From Planomonospora sp. ID82291 (GTDB lineage Bacteria; Actinomycetota; Actinomycetes; Streptosporangiales; Streptosporangiaceae): a stretch of 64,000 nucleotides of DNA. Positions 42,092 to 52,182 of the stretch are shown here, piece by piece; position 1 is the first letter of the stretch; each line of letters begins with the position of its first letter. A model generated the notes under the pieces. It did no database searches, was not told where the DNA came from, and saw nothing but the letters and a program-made list of their open reading frames with translations. The stretch covers positions 372,001 through 436,000 of the forward strand of contig NZ_JABTEX010000004.1 in assembly GCF_015711645.1 (NCBI RefSeq), written 5' to 3'. The translations under genes were made by a program, and so were the position numbers.

Positions 42092-43066
42092 TCAGCGGGC
42101 CGAGACGACGTCCAGGGCGCGGGCGAGGTCGGCGACGGCGCCGTCGCGGATCGGGGCGTAGTCCTGCTCGGGATACCGCCGCGGCCCGCTCTCGACGATC
42201 AGGATCAGATCCAGATAGAGGCGGTAGAGCGCCATCCGGACGCGGGCGCCGTCGTCGAAGGGCACGACCCCGCCCGCCTCGCGGTAGCCGGCCACGATCG
42301 GGGCGTCCTCGGCCAGCTCACCGAAGATCGTCGGCGTGACGAAGTCGGCCAGCGGATCGCCCCAGAACGCGCGCTCGTGGTCGATGATCGCCTGGACGCG
42401 GGGGTCGCCGCCCTCCGGGGAGACGAAGACGTTGCCCGGCCAGACGTCGAAGTGCACCAGGCGGGGAGTGGTCACCTCCTCCAGGGCCTCGGCGGCGGCC
42501 TCGACCGCCGCGGCGACGGCGGCGGCCGGGACGGGCAGCGGGACGGCGTAGCGGCCGGCGTCCTCCAGCACGGCGCCGACCATCGCCAGGAACGCCGCCC
42601 GCCAGGTGGGGCCGGTCAGGCCGGCGTGCGGGTAGCCGTACGTCTCACCCGTCACCGTGTGCAGCCGGGCCAGGTGGGCGCCGACCTGGTGCCAGAGCGG
42701 CTCGGCGGGCAGGTGCCCGGCGCGGTTCCAGGCCGTGCCGTCCAGCGCCGACAGGACGAGGTGGTCGCCGCCGAGCACCGGGTCGTCGAACCCGGCGTGC
42801 AGCAGCTCGGGTCCCGGCAGCACGCCCGTACGGTAGACCATGGCCTCGGCGCGCAGCAGGTTGCGCTCGTAGCGCAGCTGCTCCAGCTCGGGCGGGGGCG
42901 AGAGCTTGAGCACCACCTCCCGGTCGTCGTCCAGGGTCAGCCGCCACACCGCGTTGGCGAACCCGTCGCTCAGCTCGGCGGAGGAGGCGACCCCGGCGCC
43001 CAGGGACCGCCGCAGCAGCGCGTCGAGCTCGGCCGGGCCGAGCCGCCGCTTGGTCCTGCTCTCCAT
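42092..43066 (-). CDS. APH/choline-kinase-family phosphotransferase
   Basis: A 324-residue kinase-fold protein. The N-lobe contains DREVVLKLSPPPE (ATP lysine). The catalytic loop LVHFDVWPGNVFV and the metal motif IIDHERAFWGDP are clear. It belongs to the aminoglycoside phosphotransferase/fructosamine-kinase-like group; its small-molecule substrate is unknown. It lies 4 bp after the aldose epimerase gene, on the same strand and downstream of cebR, so a sugar or sugar-derived substrate is plausible. Confidence 0.85.
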   Translation of the reverse strand: MESRTKRRLGPAELDALLRRSLGAGVASSAELSDGFANAVWRLTLDDDREVVLKLSPPPELEQLRYERNLLRAEAMVYRTGVLPGPELLHAGFDDPVLGGDHLVLSALDGTAWNRAGHLPAEPLWHQVGAHLARLHTVTGETYGYPHAGLTGPTWRAAFLAMVGAVLEDAGRYAVPLPVPAAAVAAAVEAAAEALEEVTTPRLVHFDVWPGNVFVSPEGGDPRVQAIIDHERAFWGDPLADFVTPTIFGELAEDAPIVAGYREAGGVVPFDDGARVRMALYRLYLDLILIVESGPRRYPEQDYAPIRDGAVADLARALDVVSAR

Positions 43067-43070
43067 CGCC

Positions 43071-43976
43071 CTATCCCTCCAGCGGCGAGATCGTCCAGGA
43101 GGCCTCGGCCTTCTCGCCGGGCTGGAGCACGATCAGGTCGGTGCCGGAGTTGAAGGCGTCGGGCGGGCAGGTCATCGGCTCGACGGCCAGTCCGGCGTGG
43201 TCGAGGGCGCTGCCGGTGCACACCTGCACCCACGGCATCTCCGCGGCCCGCCAGCGCATCTCGACTCCGCCGTCCGGGCCGCTCACCCGGACCCGGACGA
43301 GGCCGTCGGCACCGGGCAGCAGGCCGGTGAAGGCGTGGTCCACGGCGGTGCCGCCGACCGGGCGGGGCGCGGTGAAGTCGTACGGCGTGCCCGAGACGTC
43401 CTCCAGCGAGCGGGGGAGCAGCAGGTCGTCCACGAGCAGCACCCGCTCGGCGGGCAGGTGCAGCTCGTACTCCTCGACGTTCCCGCCGGCCAGCAGCCAC
43501 GGGTGCGGGCCGCAGCCGTACGGCGCGGCGGTCTCACCGGTGTTCTGCGCCGTCAGCGTCGTCGTCAGCCCGTCGGGGGACAGGGAGTGGAGCACCTGGA
43601 GGGACAGGGTGAACGGGTAGCCGGGGACGGGGCCGACCGTGTGCGCCAGCCGTACGGAGTCACCGGGGTCACCGGGGTCACGGCCGTCCTCCACCGCCGC
43701 CCAGGCGGCCTCGGCGACCAGCCCGTGCAGGGCGTGGCCGCGGTCCTCCTCGTTGACCGGGAGCCGATGGGTCTCGCCGCCGAAGGAGTAGGAGGCGCCG
43801 CCGACGCGGTTGGGCCAGGGGGCGAGCAGAGTGCCGCTGTAGTAGGGCGTCGGCCCGTCGGCGGGCCAGCTCGTCACCAGGTCGCGCCCGCCGTGGCGGA
43901 GCAGCCGCAGGGCCGCGCCCCGCTCGGTGATCTCGGCGTGCAGCGTGCCGCTGCGGAGGGTGAACTGCCGGGGCAA
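43071..43976 (-). CDS. aldose 1-epimerase family protein
   Basis: A 301-residue mutarotase-fold enzyme with substrate-binding elements PWPNRVGGASYSFGG and NEEDRGHALHGLV (paired His) and GCGPHPWLLAG. It interconverts sugar anomers. Its place just after cebR and before a kinase suggests it handles glucose released from cellobiose. There are 59 bp to cebR, and read-through from the ceb operon is possible. Confidence 0.92.
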   Translation of the reverse strand: MPRQFTLRSGTLHAEITERGAALRLLRHGGRDLVTSWPADGPTPYYSGTLLAPWPNRVGGASYSFGGETHRLPVNEEDRGHALHGLVAEAAWAAVEDGRDPGDPGDSVRLAHTVGPVPGYPFTLSLQVLHSLSPDGLTTTLTAQNTGETAAPYGCGPHPWLLAGGNVEEYELHLPAERVLLVDDLLLPRSLEDVSGTPYDFTAPRPVGGTAVDHAFTGLLPGADGLVRVRVSGPDGGVEMRWRAAEMPWVQVCTGSALDHAGLAVEPMTCPPDAFNSGTDLIVLQPGEKAEASWTISPLEG

Positions 43977-44035
43977 GGGGGATCCTTTCGCGTGGCCGGG
44001 CGGGAGAGCCGGGGGACCGGCGCGCGGACGGCTCC

Positions 44036-45043
44036 TCAGGCGGAGTCCCGCTCGACCAGGTGGGTGTCCAGTATCACCACGGGCTGCTCCAGGTGCTCGC
44101 CGTTGATGCGGGCCACGAGCAGGTGGGCCATCTGGCGGCCCATGGCCTCGGTGGGCTGGTGCACCGTGGTGAGGCTGGGGGAGGAGTGGACTCCGGCGGG
44201 GGAGTCGTCGAAGCCGATCACCGCGACGTCGCCGGGGATCTCCCGGCCCTCCTCGCGCAGCACCCGCATCGCGCCCAGCGCCATCGGGTCGGAGGCGGTG
44301 AAGACCGCGTCGATGTCGGGGTTGTCCGCCAGCAGCCCGCGCATGGCGAGGATGCCGCTCTCCTCGCTGAAGTCGCCGTAGGCCACGATCTCCGGCACGC
44401 CGGTGGCGAGCAGGGCGTCGCGGTAGCCCGCGAGACGGTCGACGCCCACGCCCATGTCCTGGGGACCGGCGATGGTGGCGATCCTGCGGCGGCCCTTGGC
44501 CAGGAGGTGCTTGACCGCCTGGCGGGCGCCGGCCCGGTTGTCGACGTCCACGTAGCTATAGGGGGTCAGGCCGATGGGACGGCCGCCGATGACGGTCGGC
44601 ACGCCCATCGCCTCCAGCCGGCCCGGCAGCGGGTCGGCGCCGTGCAGGGAGATCAGCAGCACGCCGTCGACGTGCTGGCCGGTCAGGTAGAGCTCCAGCC
44701 GCTCGTGGTCCTGCTTCGACTGGGCCATCGCCAGGATCAGCTGCAGGCCGGTCTCGGACAGCGCCGAGCCGATGCCGCGGATCGTCCCGGCGAAATAGGG
44801 TTCGTCGAAGACCCTCAGCTCCGACTCCGAGACCACCAGCGCGATGGTGTCGGTCCGCCGGGTGACGAGTGCCCGCGCGGCCCGGTTGGGAACGTAGCCC
44901 AGCTCCTGGATCGCCTGGTGCACCGCGTCACGGGCCCTCTCGCTCACTTTCGGTGAACCGTTGATGACCCGTGACACCGTGCCGCGGCCGACGCCGGCCA
45001 GGGCCGCGACCGCCTCGAGAGTCGGACGACGGTCGCCGTTCAT
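44036..45043 (-). CDS. cebR: cellobiose-responsive LacI-family repressor CebR
   Basis: A 335-residue repressor: N-terminal HTH and hinge (PTLEAVAALAGVGRGTVSRVINGSPKVSERARDAV) and a periplasmic-binding-protein-like sensor domain. Start at ATG 45043; another ATG lies five codons upstream. Identity as CebR rests on the TGGGAGCGCTCCCA operators ahead of cebE, which is the established CebR box in Streptomyces, and on the ceb/bgl gene content. Cellobiose-type sugars release it from DNA. It follows bglC by 31 bp and is therefore probably autoregulated through the operon. Confidence 0.92.
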   Translation of the reverse strand: MNGDRRPTLEAVAALAGVGRGTVSRVINGSPKVSERARDAVHQAIQELGYVPNRAARALVTRRTDTIALVVSESELRVFDEPYFAGTIRGIGSALSETGLQLILAMAQSKQDHERLELYLTGQHVDGVLLISLHGADPLPGRLEAMGVPTVIGGRPIGLTPYSYVDVDNRAGARQAVKHLLAKGRRRIATIAGPQDMGVGVDRLAGYRDALLATGVPEIVAYGDFSEESGILAMRGLLADNPDIDAVFTASDPMALGAMRVLREEGREIPGDVAVIGFDDSPAGVHSSPSLTTVHQPTEAMGRQMAHLLVARINGEHLEQPVVILDTHLVERDSA

Positions 45044-45074
45044 CTGCTTCGCCCCCATGGGTAATGTGCCGCCC

Positions 45075-46495
<1,421 letters not shown>

Positions 46496-46499
<4 letters not shown>

Positions 46500-47374
46500 G
46501 CCTTGACCGCACCTTCCATGAGTCCGCCGACGATCTGCCGGCCGAACGCGACGAAAACGATGACGAGCGGGAGGACCGAGGCCGCCGTGCCGGTGAAGAG
46601 CATGACGTAGTCGGTGCCGTGCGCCTGGTTGAGCGCCGCGATCGAGGTCTGGACCACCGGGTTCTCCGGGTTCAGCACGATCGACGGCCACATGAACTCG
46701 TTCCAGTTCTGCATGAAGGTGAGCAGCGCCAGAACGGCCATGCCGGGCCGCACGGCGGGCAGGATCACGTTGGCGTAGATGCGCATGGTGGAGGCGCCGT
46801 CGACGCGGGCGGCCTCGACGAGCTCGTCCGGCACGGCCTGGGTGGTGTACTGGGTCATCATGAAGACCCCGAACCCGTTGACCAGGAAGGGCAGGATCAC
46901 CGCCTGGATCTGCCCGGTCCAGCCGAGGTTCACCATCATCTCGTAGAGCGGGACGATGCCCATCTGCTGGAGCGGGACCATCATGGTCAGCAGGATCGAG
47001 CCCAGCAGGATCTTGCTGCCCCGGAACCTCAGCTTGGCGAAGGCGAAGCCGGCCAGGGTGGAGATGATCACCACCGAGACGGTCACGGTGGTCGCGATGA
47101 TGATCGAGTTGATCAGCCCGGTGGCGAAGTAGGCGTCCTCGGTGGCCAGCAGCCGCTCGACGTTCTCGCCGAGGTGGCCGCCGGGCAGCAGCGGCGGCGG
47201 GGTGTCGAGCGCCTCGTCGTTGGTCCGCGTGGCCATGATGAACATGTAGTAGATCGGGAAGGCCGAGAGCACGAGGGCGAAGGCGAGGACGGCCTTCGTC
47301 AGCGGGCCCGCGTCCCAGATGCGGTTCGCCGCGGACGCGGGGCCCTTGCGCCGCCGGGCTTGGATCGCCGTCAC
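46496..47374 (-). CDS. cebG: cello-oligosaccharide ABC permease (MalG type)
   Basis: A 292-residue permease with six membrane helices and the EAA-loop (DELVEAARVDGASTMRIYANVILPAVRPG). It forms the channel with CebF. The GTG start overlaps the cebF stop, and its own stop overlaps bglC. The ATPase is not encoded here; in actinomycetes the shared MsiK supplies it. Confidence 0.95.
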
Positions 47375-48351
47375 TTCTTACCCCCGATGCGGCGGGTGAA
47401 CGAGTAGTTGATCAGGATGCCGATGAGGATGAGCGCGAACAGCAGCCAGGCGGCCGCCGAGGCGTAGCCCATGTCGAAGTCGCGGAAGGCCTCCTTGACG
47501 ATGAACATGGCCACCGTCTGGTACTGGTTCGTGGCACCGCCCGCCATCGTCGGGTTGCCCTCGAACATCACCGGCTCGGCGTACAGGGTCAGGCCGCCGA
47601 TGGTGGAGACGAACACCACGAAGATGAGCGTCGGGCGCAGCATCGGCACGGTGATCTGCCAGAACTGCCGCCGGGGCGAGGCGCCGTCGAGGGAGGCGGC
47701 CTCGTAGAGGTCCTTGGGGATCGTCTGCATGGCGGCCAGCAGGATGATCGCGTTGTAGCCGGTCCAGCGCCAGTCGATCATCGTGGAGATCGCGATCCAC
47801 GCGCTCCAGCTCTGGTTCTGCCACTCGATGGCCTCGACGCCGAACAGGCCGAGGAACCAGTTGATCATTCCGTAGTCGCGCCCGTAGAGCTGGGTGAAGA
47901 CCACCGCGACCGCGACGACCGAGGTCACCAGCGGGAGCAGGATGCCGAGGCGGAAGAAGAGCCGGCCCCGGATGCGCTTGTTGAGCGCGTTGGCGAGCAT
48001 CAGCGCCATGACGAGCTGCGGGATCGTCGAGATGATGAAGATCCCGACGGTGTTGAGCACCGCGTTCCAGAACGATCCGTCGGCGATCAGCTCGACGTAG
48101 TTGTCGAGTCCGAGGAAGGTCTTGTCGCCGGCCAGCTCCCAGTCGTGCAGGGAGACCCAGGCGGTGTAGCCGAGCGGGAAGAGGCCGAAGACGGCGAAGA
48201 GCAGGAAGTAGGGGGAGACGAGGAAGTAGGGGGTCGCCCGGAGGTCGAACCGGGCGAGTCCGCTGCCGCCGCGTCCCGAGCCCCGGTGTCCGGAAGACCG
48301 GCGGGGGCCTTCCCGCCGCGCCGGGGCGGGGGTGTCGACATTGAGGGTCAT
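47371..48351 (-). CDS. cebF: cello-oligosaccharide ABC permease (MalF type)
   Basis: A 326-residue permease with a disordered basic N-terminus (about 1-35), six membrane helices and the EAA-loop (KDLYEAASLDGASPRRQFWQITVPMLRP). It forms the channel with CebG and receives sugar from CebE. There are 81 bp between cebE and this gene. Confidence 0.95.
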   Translation of the reverse strand: MTLNVDTPAPARREGPRRSSGHRGSGRGGSGLARFDLRATPYFLVSPYFLLFAVFGLFPLGYTAWVSLHDWELAGDKTFLGLDNYVELIADGSFWNAVLNTVGIFIISTIPQLVMALMLANALNKRIRGRLFFRLGILLPLVTSVVAVAVVFTQLYGRDYGMINWFLGLFGVEAIEWQNQSWSAWIAISTMIDWRWTGYNAIILLAAMQTIPKDLYEAASLDGASPRRQFWQITVPMLRPTLIFVVFVSTIGGLTLYAEPVMFEGNPTMAGGATNQYQTVAMFIVKEAFRDFDMGYASAAAWLLFALILIGILINYSFTRRIGGKK

Positions 48352-48432
48352 CGGTCAGCCTTTCAGCTCAAGGGCAGGCCACGGGCCCGGCGGCGGGGTC
48401 GCCGCCGCCGGGCCCGGGCCGAACGGGAGGGG

Positions 48433-49782
48433 TCAGCCCGCTGCCTTGGTGCCGGCCTCGACGAACTTGGTCCAGGCCTCGCCGTAGGGGATCGAGCCCT
48501 TGTCCATGCCCTCCAGCACCTTCTCCGCCGCGGTCTTGACCTGGGCGTGCTTCTCACCCAGGAAGAGCGGGAGCAGGTCCTTGACCGAGGCGCCGAAGAT
48601 CTGGCCGGTCGGCGCGTCGTTGAAGAACTCGTTCTTCAGGTCGGCGACCGCCGGGTCCTGCTGGGCGGGGAGGGAGCTCGGGAAGGCGGCGGCCTCCTGG
48701 AAGGCCATGACGTGGCCCTCCTTGCCGGTGAGGTAGTTCAGGACCTCGGCGGCCTCCTTCTGGTGCTTGCTCTGCGCGGGCACCGCGAGGTAGGAACCGC
48801 CCCAGTTGCCGGCGCCGCCGGGAACCGCGGCCACGTCCCACTTGCCCTTGTTCTCGTCACCGGCCGCACCGGAGACCACGCCCAGCATCCAGGCCGGGCA
48901 GCCCATGGTGGCGAAGCCGCCCTTCTTGATCGCGGCGTTCCACTCGGGGGTGAACGAGGCGAGCTTGGCGGTCAGGCCGGCCTCGCTGAAGGACTTCACC
49001 GTGTCGAACGCGGTCTTGACGGCCGGGTTCTTGTCGATGACGAGCTGGTTGCTGGTGTCGAAGTAGGCGATGTTGCCGTTCTTCGGGCCCTCCTGCGAGA
49101 GCACCACGTTGTAGAGGGTGTTCGGGCCGTCGAGGAACTTGGGGTCGCCCTTGCCGGTGTTGGCGGCCTGGAACTTCTTGCCGGCCTCCATGAAGGCGGC
49201 CCAGTCCGGCCAGAGCTTGCCGACCTCCTCGCGGTCGGTCGGCAGACCGGCCTTCTCGAACAGGTCCTTGCGGTAGCACATGGTCATGCCGCCGATGTCG
49301 GTGCCGAGGGCGAAGAGCTTGCCGTCCTTGTTGATGCCGTTCTCCCACTTGGCGGCGGGGAAGTCGGCCTTGCGGCTGTCCAGCCCGAACTGGCCGAGGT
49401 CGGCGAAGAACTGCGGGCGGGCCTTCATGAGGCCCATCGCGCCCTCGTCGATGCCGACGATGTCGGCGGTGCCGCTGCCGGCCTGCAGCTTCTGCAGCAG
49501 CTGCGGCAGGTAGACGTCCTCGAACCGGTCGGTCAGGTTCTGGTACTTGACCTGGATGTTCGGGTGCTCGGCGTTCCACTTCTCGACGGCCTTGTCGTAG
49601 CCGAAGTTCTCGCCGCCGCCGAAGGTGTGGACGGTGATGGTGACCGGCTCGGCCGCGGCCGAGGACGCGCCGCCGCCGGCGGCGGGCTTGGACTCGCCCG
49701 AACCGCAGGACGTGATCGCAAGGGCGGTGGCCGCCATGACCGCTACTGCGGCGAGCTTGCCCTGCCGCTTGGTGTTCAACAT
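48433..49782 (-). CDS. cebE: cellobiose-binding lipoprotein CebE
   Basis: A 449-residue extracellular solute-binding protein of family 1. The lipobox ALAITSC places the lipidated Cys near residue 26, followed by a Gly/Ala linker and the binding domain (ITVHTFGGGENFGYDKAVEKW and so on). It captures cellobiose/cellotriose at the cell surface and delivers it to CebFG. First gene of the operon, behind two CebR boxes. Confidence 0.94.
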   Translation of the reverse strand: MLNTKRQGKLAAVAVMAATALAITSCGSGESKPAAGGGASSAAAEPVTITVHTFGGGENFGYDKAVEKWNAEHPNIQVKYQNLTDRFEDVYLPQLLQKLQAGSGTADIVGIDEGAMGLMKARPQFFADLGQFGLDSRKADFPAAKWENGINKDGKLFALGTDIGGMTMCYRKDLFEKAGLPTDREEVGKLWPDWAAFMEAGKKFQAANTGKGDPKFLDGPNTLYNVVLSQEGPKNGNIAYFDTSNQLVIDKNPAVKTAFDTVKSFSEAGLTAKLASFTPEWNAAIKKGGFATMGCPAWMLGVVSGAAGDENKGKWDVAAVPGGAGNWGGSYLAVPAQSKHQKEAAEVLNYLTGKEGHVMAFQEAAAFPSSLPAQQDPAVADLKNEFFNDAPTGQIFGASVKDLLPLFLGEKHAQVKTAAEKVLEGMDKGSIPYGEAWTKFVEAGTKAAG

Positions 49783-49880
49783 TCCGGACCCCTCTCAGGT
49801 GGTCGCCCGAATCGGTGGGAGGTGCAGCCGCAGCCGGTCCCCGACAACCGGGCTGCGGCTGGCTGCTCTGCAAAATGCTT

Positions 49881-49894
49881 TGGGAGCGCTCCCA
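49881..49894. promoter_or_regulatory. CebR box, promoter-proximal
   Basis: A perfect palindrome TGGGAGCGCTCCCA, 98 bp upstream of the cebE ATG. It is identical to the published Streptomyces CebR consensus and would repress the ceb operon without cellobiose. Confidence 0.95.
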
Positions 49895-50011
49895 CGAAGC
49901 GTGGACGATAGGCAACCTGGACGTCAATATGCCGAAACTCAACCGTTACATCTCGGTCTTAAACATCGGACATATGGCTGTTTGTAGGGATGTATATCTC
50001 AGATAGACTCT

Positions 50012-50025
50012 TGGGAGCGCTCCCA
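50012..50025. promoter_or_regulatory. CebR box, distal
   Basis: A second perfect TGGGAGCGCTCCCA, 131 bp from the first, on the far side of an AT-rich promoter region (about 49895-50011). Two boxes allow DNA looping by a LacI-type tetramer or control of two start sites. Confidence 0.93.
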
Positions 50026-50137
50026 TAACGCGACCATGCATCCTGGTCCTTCGCGGACCGGGGGGCGGAAACCTCCATGTCCGGACGGGGTCGGTGACCA
50101 GGCCCGGCGGGCGGGGGCCCGGGCCGGACGGCAGGAA

Positions 50138-50167
50138 GGGGGCGGCTCGCCCGAGCCGCCCCCTTTT
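50138..50167. terminator. terminator between the CHAP gene and the ceb promoter
   Basis: A 12-bp perfect stem (50138-50149 with 50152-50163) with TTTT following on the plus strand. It lies just after the minus-strand CHAP gene stop (50195) and shields the ceb promoter from read-through. Confidence 0.8.
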
Positions 50168-50194
50168 CCGGCGGGTTCTGTTCCGGCGGACCGT

Positions 50195-50971
50195 TCAGGC
50201 CCGGTAGACCGGGTAGCCGTAGCCGACGACCTCGGCCTTGGGCCGGACGCGCCGCTCGACCTTGCCGTTGCCGGTGTTGCCCTCGATCGTGGTGATCGTG
50301 CCGTCGCCGTTGTCCTTCTCGACCAGGCCGACGTGGTCGATGCCGTACAGGCTGTCCCCCCTCTTCCAGTCGAAGAAGACGAGGGCGCCGCGCTCGGCGG
50401 CGGTTCCCCAGTGGCCGTTGGCCCGGAACCACTGGGCGTAGGTCACGGTGTAGGCGTCCCAGCCGAAGACCGGCCGGATGCCGGCCCGCTCGCCGACCCA
50501 GGAGACGAACATCGCGCACCAGGGGGCGTTGGCGTAGCCGCGGATCGCGCCGCCGTCGCGCGTGACGGTCTCCGCGGCGCGGTAGGAGTTCATGTACCAC
50601 CGGTGGAACCGGGTCCCGCCGCCCTCGTCGTCCTCCTCCACGCCGATCTGGCTCGCGGCGATGGAGAGCACCTCGTCGGCCGAGACCCGGGGCAGCCCGT
50701 CGGCGATGAGCTGCAGCGGGGTCCTGGCGGAGGCGGGCAGGTCCGCAGCGCCCCCGGCGACCCCGGCGAGGACGTCGGGCAGCGCGGGGCGTAGGGCCGC
50801 GGCGTGGGCCGGCGGGCTCGCCGCCACCCCGCCCGCCAGGGTGACGGACGCGCCCACGAGGACGTGGGTGAGGCGGCGCCCCGTCGTGGGGGAGGGTGAG
50901 GCGGCGGGGCGGGTCTTCACGGGAAGGATGCGGCGGATCTTCGCGGGGGAGGTACGGCGGTGCTTGCCCAT
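50195..50971 (-). CDS. secreted CHAP-domain cell-wall hydrolase
   Basis: A 258-residue exported protein. A twin-basic, long signal peptide (GRRLTHVLVGASVTLAGGVAASPPAHA, to about 57) precedes a linker and a CHAP amidase/endopeptidase domain: Cys152 in PWCAMFVSWV, His213 in DHVGLVEK and Glu230 in TIEGNTG form the catalytic triad. It cleaves peptidoglycan peptide bonds or the amide link. The c-di-AMP riboswitch leader upstream links its expression to osmotic and cell-wall homeostasis, as for other actinobacterial wall hydrolases. Confidence 0.93.
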   Translation of the reverse strand: MGKHRRTSPAKIRRILPVKTRPAASPSPTTGRRLTHVLVGASVTLAGGVAASPPAHAAALRPALPDVLAGVAGGAADLPASARTPLQLIADGLPRVSADEVLSIAASQIGVEEDDEGGGTRFHRWYMNSYRAAETVTRDGGAIRGYANAPWCAMFVSWVGERAGIRPVFGWDAYTVTYAQWFRANGHWGTAAERGALVFFDWKRGDSLYGIDHVGLVEKDNGDGTITTIEGNTGNGKVERRVRPKAEVVGYGYPVYRA

Positions 50972-50994
50972 GCGGGGGTTCGACTCCTTGCTCG

Positions 50995-51120
50995 GCTTCC
51001 GTGCCGCCGTACCGGGTCGACTGACGGGTTCGGGCCGGGAAGCGCCCTACAGCGCGCGGGCGCTGATTCACCCCGGGGGAGCCGGGTCCCCGGTTCCGCG
51101 GGGTCGCGGATTCGGCGTCC
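50995..51120 (-). promoter_or_regulatory. ydaO-type c-di-AMP riboswitch
   Basis: Reading the minus strand, the conserved blocks occur in order: GACGCCGAATCCG, CGGAACCGGGG, GGGGTGAATC, GTAGGG, CCCGAACCCGTCAG and the closing GGCGGC. They end about 25 bp before the CHAP gene start. These are the signature blocks of the ydaO/yuaA class, which senses cyclic di-AMP and usually turns expression off when bound. Boundaries are approximate. Confidence 0.93.
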
Positions 51121-51225
51121 ATGACCTCATCGGGAGGAGGCGGGGCGAGTTGAGTCACGTCCCGGCAAAGGTCCGGTCATGGCGGAGAGGGGCCGGCCGG
51201 GGGCCGCTACGGAGCGTCCATCGGT

Positions 51226-52053
51226 TCAGTGCACCTGGTTGAACGTCGCCGGGTCCGGGCCCAGGCGCCGGCCCGCGTCCAGCGACGCGATCGCCTCCAT
51301 GTCCGCGTCGTCCAGCTCGAACCCGAACACGTCGAGGTTCTCGGCGATCCGCGACGGCGTGACCGACTTGGGGATCACCACGTTGCCCAGCCGCAGGTGC
51401 CAGCGGAGCACCACCTGGGCGGGGGTGACCCCGTGCCGGGCCGCGACCCCGGCCAGGACCGGCTCGTCCAGCAGTCCCCGGCCCTGGCCGAGCGGGCTCC
51501 ACGCCTCCGTGACGATGCCGTGCGCGGCGTGGTGGCCGCGCAGCTCGGCCTGGGGGAGCTGCGGGTGCAGCTCGATCTGGTTGACGGCCGGAACGACGCT
51601 CCCCTCCTGGAGCACGCGTTCCAGGTGCTCCACCGTGAAGTTGCTGACCCCGACGGCCCGCACCCGGCCGTCGGCGTACAGCCTCTCCAGCGCCCGCCAC
51701 GCCTCCAGGTACAGGTCCTGGGCCGGGACCGGCCAGTGGATCAGATAGAGGTCGAGGCGGTCCAGGCCGAGCCGCTCCATGCTCGCGTCGAAGGCGCGCA
51801 GCGCCGCGTCGTAGCCGTGGGCGTCGTTCCAGAGCTTGGTCGTGACGAACACCTCCTCACGCGGCACGCCGGCGGCGCGCAGGGCCCGGCCCACGCCCTC
51901 CTCGTTGCGGTACAGCGCGGCGGTGTCGATGCTCCGGTAGCCGGCCTCGAGCGCGGTGGCCACGGCCGCGGCGGCCTCGTCGTCGGGTATCCGCCAGACG
52001 CCGAAACCGAGCCGGGGCATACGGACACCGTTGTTGAGAGTCACGAATTCCAT
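51226..52053 (-). CDS. aldo/keto reductase
   Basis: A 275-residue NADPH-dependent carbonyl reductase of the AKR5-like group: DTAALYRNEEGVGRAL (catalytic Asp and Tyr), VTTKLWN (Lys), YLIHWPVP (His) and the cofactor loop VIPKSVTPSRIAENLDVFGFEL. Start is taken at MEFVTLNNGVRMP; an ATG six codons upstream is also possible. Physiological substrate is unknown. It is divergent from the glycosyltransferase operon and apparently monocistronic. Confidence 0.94.
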   Translation of the reverse strand: MEFVTLNNGVRMPRLGFGVWRIPDDEAAAAVATALEAGYRSIDTAALYRNEEGVGRALRAAGVPREEVFVTTKLWNDAHGYDAALRAFDASMERLGLDRLDLYLIHWPVPAQDLYLEAWRALERLYADGRVRAVGVSNFTVEHLERVLQEGSVVPAVNQIELHPQLPQAELRGHHAAHGIVTEAWSPLGQGRGLLDEPVLAGVAARHGVTPAQVVLRWHLRLGNVVIPKSVTPSRIAENLDVFGFELDDADMEAIASLDAGRRLGPDPATFNQVH

Positions 52054-52182
52054 GCCTTCATGATCTCCCATCCGCACCCGGACGAACCGGATGGAACTGC
52101 GCTTTACCTCCCGTAGGGCGTGGTCGGCTGTTCACCCGGGGTTCCCGGTCCCGTAAGACCGCCGCGTTACGTTGGGGCGGTC

